NCBI GenBank assembly: GCA_902614375.1
Contig: CACMKZ010000006.1
Coordinates: forward strand, 42,677 to 106,676
DNA from: an uncultured Alphaproteobacteria bacterium
GTDB lineage: Bacteria; Pseudomonadota; Alphaproteobacteria; HIMB59; GCA-002718135
Direction of reading: 5' to 3'
DNA length: 64,000 bases
How positions within the stretch are numbered: the stretch's first letter is position 1; each line of letters starts with the position of its first letter. A model generated the notes under the pieces. It worked only from the letters and a program-made list of their open reading frames with translations, did not search any database and was not told the origin of the DNA. The translations under genes were made by a program, and so were the position numbers. Shown in pieces: positions 25,693 to 34,890 of the stretch.

Positions 25693-27049
25693 GTAATAAA
25701 TACTCTCGCTCCCAAGAACTTATTACTGATAAATAAGCTTGATACTCTACTCTTCGTATCGCAGCAATCGACCTTACAAATTTTTCATTAAATATCGATT
25801 TTATATCTTCATCATTTTCAAAGAGAGTTAATGATTCATCCATATTTTTAGGTAGATTAGAATTTTTATCTTTAAATGCACTATCTTTGGTTTCTGGATT
25901 TGGTTTTAAATTATTTTTCATACCCAAGTATCCTGAAGCTAAATTAGCTGCAAAAACTAGATATGGATTTGTATCAGATCCAGGAATTCGATTTTCAATA
26001 CGTATATTCCTTTCCTCAATTGACGGAATTCTAAAACCACAACTTCTATTACCTATTCCCCATTTAACATTTTTAGGAGCACCCCAAGTTGCAAACAATC
26101 TTCTAAATGAATTTATATTTGGAGCGTATATTGGCATTAATAATGGAGTATATTTTTCCAATCCACCTAAATAATTTTTCATTTTTTTTGAAATTTTAGA
26201 TGATTTATTAAAAAAAATATTTTTATTTTTTTCATTATATATCGATTGATGTATGTGCATTGCACTACCAGGTTGGTTCTCCATAGGTTTTGCCATAAAT
26301 GTTGCATGAAGTTTATGTTTCAACGCCGACTGTCTTAGAGTTCGTTTAAATAAAAATACCTGGTCTGCTAGATCTAAAGGATCACCATGCTGAAAATTAA
26401 TTTCCATCTGAGCTGAACCAGATTCATGATTAATAGTATCAATTTCAATATTTTGTGCTTCACAATAATTATATACATCTTCAAAAAGATGATCAAATTC
26501 GTTAACCGCATCTATTCCTAAGGCTTGCTTACCTGTTTCTTGTCTGCCTGATTGACCCACTGGAACTTCAAGGGGATAATCTGAGTCAGCATTAGGTTTT
26601 ACTAAATAAAATTCTAATTCTGGTGAAACAATTGGAGTTAATTTATCTTTTTTATAAAGTTTAAGAATATTTTTTAGAGCATTCCTGCTAGAATTTATAA
26701 CATCATCTCCGTTAAGATTTATTGCATCGCAGATAATTTGTGCAGTAGGGTCGTCGTACCATGGCACTACTCTCATTGTATCAAAATCTGGTTTTAAAAT
26801 TACATCAATGTCAGTTGGATTGTAAACACTTCTTGGTAAAGCACCGGCAGAGTCTTCAGTTGCATAATCTCCTGATATTGTTTGAATAAAAGTTGACTGT
26901 GGTAATCTGTGACTTTCATCTTCCAGTCCTTTTAAAAATTTATTAGTTGGTAAAATTTTTCCCCTTGCTATACCTCCAAGATCTGGAACTAAACATTCTA
27001 CTTCTGTAATAGATTTTTCATGAAACCAATTTTGAAATTTTTCAATCAT
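25682..27049 (-). CDS. puuA: glutamine synthetase family protein, probable gamma-glutamylputrescine synthetase
   Basis: A 455-residue ATP-dependent ligase of the GS superfamily. The N-terminal beta-Grasp part has EVECLVPDLGGIARGKILP. The catalytic part has SPELEFYLVKP, the paired-Glu segment NHESGSAQMEINFQHGDPLD, FMAKPMENQPGSAMHIHQSI, INSFRRLF, WGIGNRSCGFRIP and ENRIPGSDTNPYLVFAA. The FMAKP and GSAMHIHQS variants are those of PuuA/GlnA3-like enzymes rather than housekeeping GlnA, and no adenylylation Tyr loop is obvious. Beside the Pot transporter and a PuuB-like oxidase, ligation of glutamate to putrescine is the likely reaction. Confidence 0.85.
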   Translation of the reverse strand: MIEKFQNWFHEKSITEVECLVPDLGGIARGKILPTNKFLKGLEDESHRLPQSTFIQTISGDYATEDSAGALPRSVYNPTDIDVILKPDFDTMRVVPWYDDPTAQIICDAINLNGDDVINSSRNALKNILKLYKKDKLTPIVSPELEFYLVKPNADSDYPLEVPVGQSGRQETGKQALGIDAVNEFDHLFEDVYNYCEAQNIEIDTINHESGSAQMEINFQHGDPLDLADQVFLFKRTLRQSALKHKLHATFMAKPMENQPGSAMHIHQSIYNEKNKNIFFNKSSKISKKMKNYLGGLEKYTPLLMPIYAPNINSFRRLFATWGAPKNVKWGIGNRSCGFRIPSIEERNIRIENRIPGSDTNPYLVFAANLASGYLGMKNNLKPNPETKDSAFKDKNSNLPKNMDESLTLFENDEDIKSIFNEKFVRSIAAIRRVEYQAYLSVISSWEREYLLLNV

Positions 27050-27099
27050 ATTGAGACTGTTTGTTTACTAATTATTATTAAACCATTAAAGATAAGTTA

Positions 27100-28422
27100 A
27101 TGTTTACTACAAAAAAAAGGACCTTTAATCAACATGATAATGAAAAAGAGAGTTTTTATAAATTTTCAGCACCTAATTTTCCTAATCAAATTAAATTAAA
27201 TGAAAATATTTCAACTGATGTATGTATTATTGGAGGTGGATTAACAGGTATTTCTTCAGCATTAAATTTATCTAATCAAGGTTTATCAATAACGATTTTG
27301 GAAGCAAATAAAGTTGGATCTGGCGCTTCTGGTAGGAATGGTGGTCAACTAGGAATTGGAATGAGAAAAGATCAATTCTACTTAGAAAAAAAATTTGGTA
27401 TTGAAAAAGCAAAATTTTTTTGGAAAATTGGATTAGATGCTGTTTCAAATGTAATTAATTTAATTGAAAAATACAAAATTGATTGTGCGCTTAGACAAGG
27501 CGTTCTTCATGTAGGCAACACAAAAAAAGATTATAAATATTTTCAAGATGAAATTGAGCATATGCAGAGGAATTATAATTATAATAACTATGAATACTTT
27601 GATCACAATTCAATAAGAGATGAAGTTAATAGTGACAGATATTTTTCTGGAATGCTTTTAAAGGATTCTTATCATTTAAACCCATTAAAACTGACATATG
27701 GTTTAGCAGAACAGTGTTTAGCAAATGGTATAAATATATATGAAAATTCTCCAGCTGATAAAATTGTTGATAATCAAAAAGAAGTTATAATTCACTCTGG
27801 AAAAAATATTATTAAAGCGAAGAAAGTAATTATTGGTTGCAATGGTTATCTTGACAATCTTTTGGGATCAAAAAGAAATTATTTTATGCCTATAAATAAT
27901 TATATTATTGCAACTGAACCTCTCGGAAAAGATCTGGCAACTAAATTAATCAAAAGAAATTGTGGCGTAATAGATTCTAGATTTATGATTGATTATTATA
28001 GATTTTCAGAAGACTACAGACTTCTTTTTGGAGGACCTGAAACAATTACATCTCATTTTGTAAAAGATGCAAAGAGTTTTGTCTCTAAACGAATGTATAA
28101 AGTTTTTCCTGAATTAAAAAAATTTAAAATTGAATTTTCTTGGGGAGGTACCTTGGCAATATCGATTAATAGATTGCCTATTTTTGGAACTATAATGAAT
28201 CAAAAGTTATATTATGCTCATGCTTACTCTGGGCATGGGTTAGCTATGAGTATTATGGGAGGAAAAATGGTAGCTGAAAAAATTTTAAATAAATCAAATA
28301 ATTTTGATATTTTTGATCAAATTAATCATTTTAAAATTCCAGGTGGCAACATGTTTAGAAGACCATTGTATTCTTCAGCTATTATTTATTATAGGTTAAT
28401 GGATTATTTAAATAGATTGTAA
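27100..28422 (+). CDS. puuB: FAD-dependent amine oxidase, probable gamma-glutamylputrescine oxidase
   Basis: A 440-residue DAO-family flavoprotein. The FAD motif is CIIGGGLTGISSALNLS (about 42-58), then ILEANKVGSGASGRNGGQLG, the block that covalently or tightly holds FAD in PuuB/OrdL proteins. The C-terminal AYSGHGLAMSIMGGKMVAE is also typical. PuuB oxidises gamma-glutamylputrescine to the aminobutyraldehyde with H2O2. It is divergent from puuA, with 50 bases between starts, so both are probably co-regulated. The aldehyde dehydrogenase and gamma-Glu-GABA hydrolase of the pathway are not in this window. It is convergent with the Sua5 gene with no gap. Confidence 0.86.
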   Translation: MFTTKKRTFNQHDNEKESFYKFSAPNFPNQIKLNENISTDVCIIGGGLTGISSALNLSNQGLSITILEANKVGSGASGRNGGQLGIGMRKDQFYLEKKFGIEKAKFFWKIGLDAVSNVINLIEKYKIDCALRQGVLHVGNTKKDYKYFQDEIEHMQRNYNYNNYEYFDHNSIRDEVNSDRYFSGMLLKDSYHLNPLKLTYGLAEQCLANGINIYENSPADKIVDNQKEVIIHSGKNIIKAKKVIIGCNGYLDNLLGSKRNYFMPINNYIIATEPLGKDLATKLIKRNCGVIDSRFMIDYYRFSEDYRLLFGGPETITSHFVKDAKSFVSKRMYKVFPELKKFKIEFSWGGTLAISINRLPIFGTIMNQKLYYAHAYSGHGLAMSIMGGKMVAEKILNKSNNFDIFDQINHFKIPGGNMFRRPLYSSAIIYYRLMDYLNRL

Positions 28423-29340
28423 TTACTTAATTGCTCTTCTTAATCTGTCATTTATAGTTTTGCCAAGCCCTTTATCAGGTATTTCTACCACAGCAATTTT
28501 TTTGCATTTACTTTGATCTAATTTATGAAGATAATGATAAAAATTTTTTGCTGCTTCATTTAAATTTTTTTTATTACTCAAATTTAAATTAATTATTTTA
28601 GACTTTAATTTATTATTGCCAAAATTTAATAAACCTTCATTTTTTAGTATTCTCTTAGCATTCATTCTTATTGGCTTTAAAGTTGAGTAATGTTTTTTTA
28701 AATTACCAGGAGAAATAGATGATTTCTTTTTAATTTTTACTTTTGCATATTTATTTAGCTCTTCAACAGTTATGCTGCCATATCTTAATACTTCAATTTC
28801 ATTATTGGTATCAATTCTTACAACTGTGGACTCTAGTCCATGAGAAGACTGTTTATCTTTTAAAACAAATATTTTTTTTACTAGAATAGGATCGATATCC
28901 ATAATATTGGTTACGGAAGTTCTTTCTGATAGATTAGCGCTAGGGGCTGCAATAGGTAGGTCAAATAAAGTAATTAATTTTTTAGCCAACTTATTACCGG
29001 GAATTCTGCAGCCAACTAAAGTTGAGTTGTTAGAGACTAATTTTGATATTTTAGAATTTTTCTTTTTTTTTAATATTATTGTCAAAGGACCAGGCCAGAA
29101 TTTTGAACCTAATTTTTTTTCAAATTTATTTAAAATAAAATATTTTTCTATTTGTTTAATACTTTTAAAGTGACAGATAATTGGATTACTTCGTGGTCTT
29201 TTTTTTACTTTAAAAATAGATTTTACAGCCTCATCATTTGTTGCATCTGCTCCAAGACCAAATACTGTTTCTGTGGGAAATATTACAAGTTCTCCACTGC
29301 TTAATAAATTTTTTGCAATATCTAACTTATTTTTTTTCAT
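28423..29340 (-). CDS. tsaC: L-threonylcarbamoyladenylate synthase (Sua5/YwlC type)
   Basis: A 305-residue enzyme that makes threonylcarbamoyl-AMP for the t6A37 modification of ANN-decoding tRNAs. The YrdC domain (1-190) has LVIFPTETVFGLGADATND, KKRPRSNPIICH, WPGPLTIIL, VGCRIPGNKLA and PIAAPSANLSERTSVT. Residues after about 195 form the extra Sua5 C-terminal domain, starting SPGNLKKHYSTLKPI, the linker that closes over the active site. It is convergent with puuB and divergent from the ParA gene. Confidence 0.92.
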   Translation of the reverse strand: MKKNKLDIAKNLLSSGELVIFPTETVFGLGADATNDEAVKSIFKVKKRPRSNPIICHFKSIKQIEKYFILNKFEKKLGSKFWPGPLTIILKKKKNSKISKLVSNNSTLVGCRIPGNKLAKKLITLFDLPIAAPSANLSERTSVTNIMDIDPILVKKIFVLKDKQSSHGLESTVVRIDTNNEIEVLRYGSITVEELNKYAKVKIKKKSSISPGNLKKHYSTLKPIRMNAKRILKNEGLLNFGNNKLKSKIINLNLSNKKNLNEAAKNFYHYLHKLDQSKCKKIAVVEIPDKGLGKTINDRLRRAIK

Positions 29341-29397
29341 ATTTTTTTATAAAATGTTTCCATCTATCTTTAAAATAGTTATTATCAATACTTGTAT

Positions 29398-30030
29398 ATG
29401 GGAAAAGTTATAGCATTTTCGAATCAAAAAGGTGGTTCAGGTAAATCGACTCTTTCAGCAAATTTATCAGTTTTGTGGAGCAATAGTGGTTACAAAGTAG
29501 CTGTTATAGATGCTGATGCACAAAAAAGTCTATCATATTGGCTTGAAGCAAGAAAATCTTATTATGGTGAAGATGATATTGGAATAACTCAATTAAATTT
29601 CGATATAAGGAATTTAATAGACGAAATTAAAGCCATAAAAAGAAAGTACGACTTTATAATAATTGATAGCCCTCCATCTATAACTTTTGAAACAATGCAG
29701 GTTGTAAAAGCTTCTGATAGGGTATTTGTTCCAGTACAACCAAGTCCAGTAGACTTAATGGCTACACTTCCTTTTTTAAAAATTGCAAAACAAGAAAGAA
29801 AAAACCCAATAATTATTCTTAATAGAGTGATGCCGAGAGCAAAATTAACTGACGCAATGATTTTGCGTTTAAGATATGCTGGTGCTAAAATTGCTCGCTC
29901 CCGACTGTCTAGCAAAGTATTATTTGCAGAAACATTCTCAGTTGGAAGGGGTGTAGTAGATATAAGTGTTACATCAGATGCTTCAAAAGAAATAATTAAT
30001 GTTGGAAACGAAATTTTAAGAAATTTCTAA
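29398..30030 (+). CDS. Orphan ParA/MinD-family ATPase
   Basis: A 210-residue deviant-Walker ATPase, from ATG 29398 (a TTG two codons earlier is less likely). The deviant Walker A is KGGSGKSTLSANLS (11-24) with the signature Lys, A' is VIDADAQKSLSYW, and Walker B is FIIIDSPPS. It lacks an N-terminal HTH and no parB, minC or minE is adjacent, so it is not the chromosomal partition pair. Short ParA orphans of this type position protein clusters, chemoreceptors or carboxysomes, or assist division. It lies between tsaC (divergent) and glmU (4 bases downstream). The role is unknown. Confidence 0.82.
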   Translation: MGKVIAFSNQKGGSGKSTLSANLSVLWSNSGYKVAVIDADAQKSLSYWLEARKSYYGEDDIGITQLNFDIRNLIDEIKAIKRKYDFIIIDSPPSITFETMQVVKASDRVFVPVQPSPVDLMATLPFLKIAKQERKNPIIILNRVMPRAKLTDAMILRLRYAGAKIARSRLSSKVLFAETFSVGRGVVDISVTSDASKEIINVGNEILRNF

Positions 30031-30034
30031 CTTA

Positions 30035-31333
30035 ATGTCTGATATTACAACTGTTATACTTGCTGCAGGCAATAGTACGAGATTTAAAGCAAGTAAATCA
30101 AAGCTTGTTTATCCATTATGTGGGTTACCAATTGTTTCACATATTTTTAATATTGCAAAAAAAATATCTGGTAAAAATATATTAGTTGTATCTAATGAAA
30201 AGAATAAAGAAGAATTAAAATTAATATTAAATACCTCAAAGTTAGTTGTTCAAAAAAAACAAAAAGGAACCGCTGATGCAATTGAGCAAGTTAAAAAATA
30301 TGTTAAATCAAAAAATATTTTAATTTTATTTGGTGATACACCTTTAGTTGAAATTAAAGATATAAGAAAACTAGTAATTAAATTTAAAAAAAGTAAAGCG
30401 AAAGCTTCATTAATTGCATTTAATACTTCAGATCCACATGGTTATGGTAGATTATTATTAAATAACAACTACGTTGAAGAAATAATTGAGCAAATCAATT
30501 TAAAACCTGAACAAAAAAAAATCAATTTATGTAATTCTGGTATTTTGATAGCAAATACTAAATTATTATTTGATAATTTAAAAAATATTAAAGAAAATAA
30601 AATTAAAAAAGAAAGATATCTTCCTGATATATGTAAAATTTTTTCAAAAAAAAATATTCCTATCAATTATATTGAGTGCAACAAAGAAACAATGTTGGGC
30701 ATAAATACATTGGATGATTTTAATGTTGTACAAAATATCTTGCAAAAAAAATACGTAAAAAATTTTATAAAAAATGGAGTCAATTTTTTAAAACCAAATA
30801 CTTGTTATTTAAGCTATGACACCAAAATTGAACCTAATGTTACAATTGAAAGCAATGTTACAATAAAGGAAAAAACAATTATAAAAAAAGGCTCAATAAT
30901 TAAAAGTAATTCATACTTAGAAGAGGTTACAATAGATGAAAATTCACAAATTGGCCCAAATGCTAGATTAAGACCAAAAACAAAAATCGGAAAAAAATCA
31001 AAGATTGGTAACTTTGTTGAAATAAAAAATTCTAAAATTGGAAATAATGTTTCTATTGCTCATCTTTCATATGTTGGAGATTCAGAAATAGGAAATAATG
31101 TGAATATAGGTGCTGGCACAATAACTTGTAACTATGATGGAAAGAAAAAACACAAAACGATAATAAAAGATAATGTATTTATAGGTTCAAACACATCACT
31201 CATTGCTCCAGTTTTAATTGAGTCTAAATCTAGAATTGGCGCAGGTAGTGTTATCACTAAAAATATTCCCAAAAATTCACTTGCTATTGAAAGATCAGCC
31301 TTAAAAATTCTAAGAAATAAAAGATCTAAATAA
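30035..31333 (+). CDS. glmU: bifunctional UDP-N-acetylglucosamine diphosphorylase / glucosamine-1-phosphate N-acetyltransferase
   Basis: A 432-residue enzyme making UDP-GlcNAc for peptidoglycan and LPS. The N-terminal uridylyltransferase has VILAAGNSTRFKASKSKLVY, KQKGTADAIEQVKKY and FGDTPLVE. The C-terminal half (about 255-430) is a left-handed beta helix of hexapeptides with LRPKTKIGKKSKIGNFVEIK, the acetyltransferase segment GAGTITCNYDGKKKHKTII, and FIGSNTSLIAPV. It is about 25 residues shorter than E. coli GlmU, mostly at the C-terminus. The Lys-rich composition reflects the AT-rich genome. Confidence 0.94.
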   Translation: MSDITTVILAAGNSTRFKASKSKLVYPLCGLPIVSHIFNIAKKISGKNILVVSNEKNKEELKLILNTSKLVVQKKQKGTADAIEQVKKYVKSKNILILFGDTPLVEIKDIRKLVIKFKKSKAKASLIAFNTSDPHGYGRLLLNNNYVEEIIEQINLKPEQKKINLCNSGILIANTKLLFDNLKNIKENKIKKERYLPDICKIFSKKNIPINYIECNKETMLGINTLDDFNVVQNILQKKYVKNFIKNGVNFLKPNTCYLSYDTKIEPNVTIESNVTIKEKTIIKKGSIIKSNSYLEEVTIDENSQIGPNARLRPKTKIGKKSKIGNFVEIKNSKIGNNVSIAHLSYVGDSEIGNNVNIGAGTITCNYDGKKKHKTIIKDNVFIGSNTSLIAPVLIESKSRIGAGSVITKNIPKNSLAIERSALKILRNKRSK

Positions 31334-31380
31334 TAACCCTTGTTTCAAGATATATTAGGGTTTATGAGCCTTTTCAAATT

Positions 31381-32754
31381 ATGAACGATAAATGGTCACC
31401 AAATAGTTGGAGAAATAAAAATGCTCTTCATATGCCTAACTATCAGAATGAAGATCATCTAAATAAAACTCTAAATGAAATTTCAAAATATCCACCTTTA
31501 GTTTTTGCTGGAGAAGCGAGACTATTAAAAAAGAAACTTGGAGAAGTTGCAAACGGGAATGCTTTTTTATTACAAGGTGGAGATTGTGCAGAAAGTTTTG
31601 CAGATTTTCATCCAGATAATATTAGAGATACATTTAAAGTTATTTTACAAATGGCTGTTGTATTAACGTTTGGCGCTTCTTGTCCAATTGTTAAAGTAGG
31701 AAGAATTGCTGGACAGTTTGCAAAGCCAAGATCATCTGCCACAGAAGTTATTAATGATTTAGAACTTGAGTCTTATAAAGGCGATATAATTAATGGTATA
31801 GACTTCAATCAAAAAGACAGAGATCCTAATCCAGATAGATTAATTCAGGCCTACAATCAGTCTGCATCTACACTTAATCTTTTAAGAGCTTTTTCTCAGG
31901 GCGGTTTTGCCAATTTAAATAAAATACATCAATGGAACCTAAATTTTGTTAAAGGTGAGAATGCTGCTAAATTTAGAGAGATATCTTCTAGAATTGACGA
32001 ATGCTTATCTTTTATGGAGGCATGTGGAATAAATGGAAACAGTGTAAGACAATTAAATGAAACAGACTTCTTTACAAGTCATGAAGCTTTACTTCTTCAA
32101 TATGAGGAAGCATTAACAAGAATAGATAGTACTTCAGGTAAGTGGTACGATGTTTCAGCTCACATGTTGTGGGTAGGTGACAGAACACGACAACTTGATG
32201 GAGCACATATTGAATTTTTAAGAGGTATTGAGAACCCTATAGGTATTAAAGTGGGTCCAAGCACAAAGACAGAGGAATTATTAAAGATATTAGATGTGTT
32301 GAATCCAAATAATGAAGCTGGAAAAATAACGCTGATATGTAGAATGGGTCATGAAAAAGTTAGTAGAATACTTCCAAAAATAATTAGATCAGTTAATTCA
32401 GCTGGTAAAAATGTTGTTTGGACTTGTGACCCCATGCATGGAAATACTATCAAATCTAACACGGGTTTTAAAACTAGGCCATTAAAAGATATAATTTCTG
32501 AAATTCAGCAATTTTTTCAAATTCACAGAAGCGAAGGAACATATCCAGGTGGCGTCCATTTAGAAATGACTGGTCAAGATGTTACAGAATGTATGGGTGG
32601 TCTTCAAGAAATAACAGATGAAGATTTAAAAAATAGATATCATACATATTGTGATCCGAGACTAAATGCCTCGCAGTCCCTAGAATTGGCTTTTTTATTA
32701 TCAGATTTTTTAAAAGAAGAAAAATTGCTCTCAAAGCAATCTTCAAATTTATAA
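31381..32754 (+). CDS. aroG: 3-deoxy-7-phosphoheptulonate synthase, class II
   Basis: A 457-residue plant-type (class II) DAHP synthase, first step of the shikimate pathway. Motifs: WSPNSWRNKNALHMPNY at the start, LLQGGDCAESFADF with the metal-binding Cys, GRIAGQFAKPRSS, HMLWVGDRTRQLDGAHIEF, GIKVGPST, VWTCDPMHGNT, and EGTYPGGVHLEMTGQDVTEC. The usual length is 450-475, so it is complete. A 47-base gap separates it from glmU and contains only a short AACCCT/AGGGTT inverted repeat. Confidence 0.95.
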   Translation: MNDKWSPNSWRNKNALHMPNYQNEDHLNKTLNEISKYPPLVFAGEARLLKKKLGEVANGNAFLLQGGDCAESFADFHPDNIRDTFKVILQMAVVLTFGASCPIVKVGRIAGQFAKPRSSATEVINDLELESYKGDIINGIDFNQKDRDPNPDRLIQAYNQSASTLNLLRAFSQGGFANLNKIHQWNLNFVKGENAAKFREISSRIDECLSFMEACGINGNSVRQLNETDFFTSHEALLLQYEEALTRIDSTSGKWYDVSAHMLWVGDRTRQLDGAHIEFLRGIENPIGIKVGPSTKTEELLKILDVLNPNNEAGKITLICRMGHEKVSRILPKIIRSVNSAGKNVVWTCDPMHGNTIKSNTGFKTRPLKDIISEIQQFFQIHRSEGTYPGGVHLEMTGQDVTECMGGLQEITDEDLKNRYHTYCDPRLNASQSLELAFLLSDFLKEEKLLSKQSSNL

Positions 32755-32775
32755 ATTTATATTTATATATTACTT

Positions 32776-33516
32776 ATGAATTCAAAAGATAAAATCATAT
32801 ACATTACCAATTGGATTAAAAATTACGCTAAATCTATAAATAATAATCCAACTGCATTAGTAATAGGAGTGTCAGGAGGAGTTGACTCAGCTCTTACTAG
32901 CACCTTATGTGGTAAAACTGGTTTAAAAACTATAGCTGTTTCAATGCCTATTAAGCAAAATTCATCACAACATGATTTAAGTTTAAGACATTTAGAATTT
33001 TTAGAGCAAAATTTCCCAAATGTAGAAACAAAAATAATCGAGCTAGATAATGTTTTTAAAACATTTCAAAATACGATGCAAAATTTTGATAGTGAGTTAG
33101 CTTTTGCAAATTCAAGATCTAGACTAAGAATGGTAACTCTATACCAAATAGCTCAAAGTAATAATGGTATAGTTGTTGGTACTGGAAATAAAGTTGAAGA
33201 TTTTGGTGTTGGATTTTATACAAAATATGGTGATGGAGGCGTAGATATATCGCCAATTGCAGATTGTACTAAAACTGAGGTGTGGGAATTAGCCGAAGAA
33301 ATTGGGGTTATAAAAGATATTATTAGCGCAGCACCTACAGATGGTTTATGGGATGATAGTAGAAATGATGAAAGCCAGCTTGGTCTTTCATATAAGCAAT
33401 TAGAAGAAGCAATGGATAATAAGTCTAGTGAATATTACAGTAGATACGAAGAAATTAGAAAACCAAATCTTCATAAGATGAAGCCTATTCCCGTTTGCGA
33501 AATTCCTAAAGAATAA
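32776..33516 (+). CDS. nadE: NAD+ synthetase (ammonia-dependent)
   Basis: A 246-residue N-type ATP pyrophosphatase that amidates deamido-NAD. The PP-loop is GVSGGVDSALTSTLCG (SGGVDS at 33-38). Further NadE blocks are NSRSRLRMVTLYQIAQ, VVGTGNKVEDFGVGFYTKYG and GDGGVDISPIADCTKTEVWE. There is no N-terminal glutaminase domain, so free ammonia is the donor. It ends 1 base before gltX, forming a coupled pair. Confidence 0.94.
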   Translation: MNSKDKIIYITNWIKNYAKSINNNPTALVIGVSGGVDSALTSTLCGKTGLKTIAVSMPIKQNSSQHDLSLRHLEFLEQNFPNVETKIIELDNVFKTFQNTMQNFDSELAFANSRSRLRMVTLYQIAQSNNGIVVGTGNKVEDFGVGFYTKYGDGGVDISPIADCTKTEVWELAEEIGVIKDIISAAPTDGLWDDSRNDESQLGLSYKQLEEAMDNKSSEYYSRYEEIRKPNLHKMKPIPVCEIPKE

Positions 33517-33517
33517 T

Positions 33518-34852
33518 ATGAAGTGTAGGTTCGCTCCTAGCCCTACAGGAAAAATACATATCGGTAATGCTAGATCAGCAATTTTGAATTGGGTTTTTTG
33601 TCAAAAAAATCAAGGTGAGTTTGTATTAAGAATTGATGATACTGATGCCAATAGGAGTTCTAAAGAATTTGAGACAAGTATCAAAGATGATCTTAAATGG
33701 CTTGGATTAAATTGGAGTTACACTTTTAATCAGTCCTCTAGACAACATATTTACAATGAGAAAATCCAAATTCTAAAACAAAAGAAAAGACTTTATCCAT
33801 GTTTTGAAACAGAAGAGGAATTAGCTTTAAAGAAAAAATCTTTGTTATCATCTGGGAAACCACCTATTTATGATAGATCATCATTAAATCTAAGTGATGA
33901 AGAAGTAGAAAAAAAAATAGAATCAGGAATTCAACCCCATTGGAGATTCAAATTAGATCATGAAAATATTAGTTGGAAAGATATTATAAAAGGAGATGTT
34001 TCATTTGATGCAAAAAATTTGAGTGATCCTGTTTTAATTAGAGCTGATGGAACATTGTTATACCATTTACCTTCAGTCATCGATGATATTGAAGAAAAAA
34101 TTACACATATTATTAGAGGGGAGGATCACATAGCTAATACTGCCTATCATATTCAAATTTTTAAGGCTCTTGAATCTTCTATTCCATCCTTTGCTCATCA
34201 TCCATTCTTAGTTGATGAAACTGGTAAGGGTTTTAGCAAAAGACTTGGAAGTCTTTCAATTGAAAATTTTAGAGACGAAGGATATGAAAATATATCGTTA
34301 CTTAATTATTTTCTTTTTATTGGTTCGAGCAGTAATATTGATCCAATCAAAGATTTAAATGAAATAGTAAAAAAATTTGATATTCAAAGCTTATCTAGAT
34401 CTTCTGCTAAATTTTCAATTGAATCCTTAAGAAATCTTAATGAAAATACCATTAAATTATTTAGTTATAATGAGATTAGTCATAAGTTAAAAAATATAAA
34501 ATCAAATTTTCAAAAAGAGAGTTTTTGGCGTTTTATTAAAAATAATATTTCATTTATTAAACAAGCTAAAGAATGGGAAGAAGTAATTACAAAAATAAAT
34601 AATGCTAAAGATTTAAATATTGATGATAATTTTATTAATACGGCAGTTGATGAATTACCCGAGGATCCTTTTGATGAAACAACATGGGATCATTGGACAT
34701 CAAAAATTAACAAAAAAACTGGGCTTAAAGGAAAAGATTTATTTATGCCTTTGAGGTTGATTTTGACAGGAAAATCTCATGGACCCGAATTAAAATATCT
34801 ACTACCATTATTTGATAGAGACGAAATCTTGCAAAAACTTGGAAAAATCTAG
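33518..34852 (+). CDS. gltX: glutamyl-tRNA synthetase
   Basis: A 444-residue class I aminoacyl-tRNA synthetase. The first residues are RFAPSPTGKIHIGNARSA with the HIGH-type motif HIGN (14-17). The KMSKS-type loop is GKGFSKRLGS (about 238). LSDPVLIRADGTLLYHLPSV and IIRGEDHIANTA are GluRS blocks, and RLILTGKSHGPEL near the end matches the anticodon-binding helix bundle. No Zn-binding Cys motif of the E. coli type is seen. The length suits the shorter alphaproteobacterial GluRS; since many of these organisms have two, a second copy elsewhere is possible. Confidence 0.94.
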   Translation: MKCRFAPSPTGKIHIGNARSAILNWVFCQKNQGEFVLRIDDTDANRSSKEFETSIKDDLKWLGLNWSYTFNQSSRQHIYNEKIQILKQKKRLYPCFETEEELALKKKSLLSSGKPPIYDRSSLNLSDEEVEKKIESGIQPHWRFKLDHENISWKDIIKGDVSFDAKNLSDPVLIRADGTLLYHLPSVIDDIEEKITHIIRGEDHIANTAYHIQIFKALESSIPSFAHHPFLVDETGKGFSKRLGSLSIENFRDEGYENISLLNYFLFIGSSSNIDPIKDLNEIVKKFDIQSLSRSSAKFSIESLRNLNENTIKLFSYNEISHKLKNIKSNFQKESFWRFIKNNISFIKQAKEWEEVITKINNAKDLNIDDNFINTAVDELPEDPFDETTWDHWTSKINKKTGLKGKDLFMPLRLILTGKSHGPELKYLLPLFDRDEILQKLGKI

Positions 34853-34890
34853 TAAATTTAAATTTATACTCTATTAGCGATCTAGTAATT

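Noticed and set aside
31334..31380. Terminator after glmU
   Set aside because: Only a 6-bp AACCCT/AGGGTT stem with a long loop and no T-run; not convincing.
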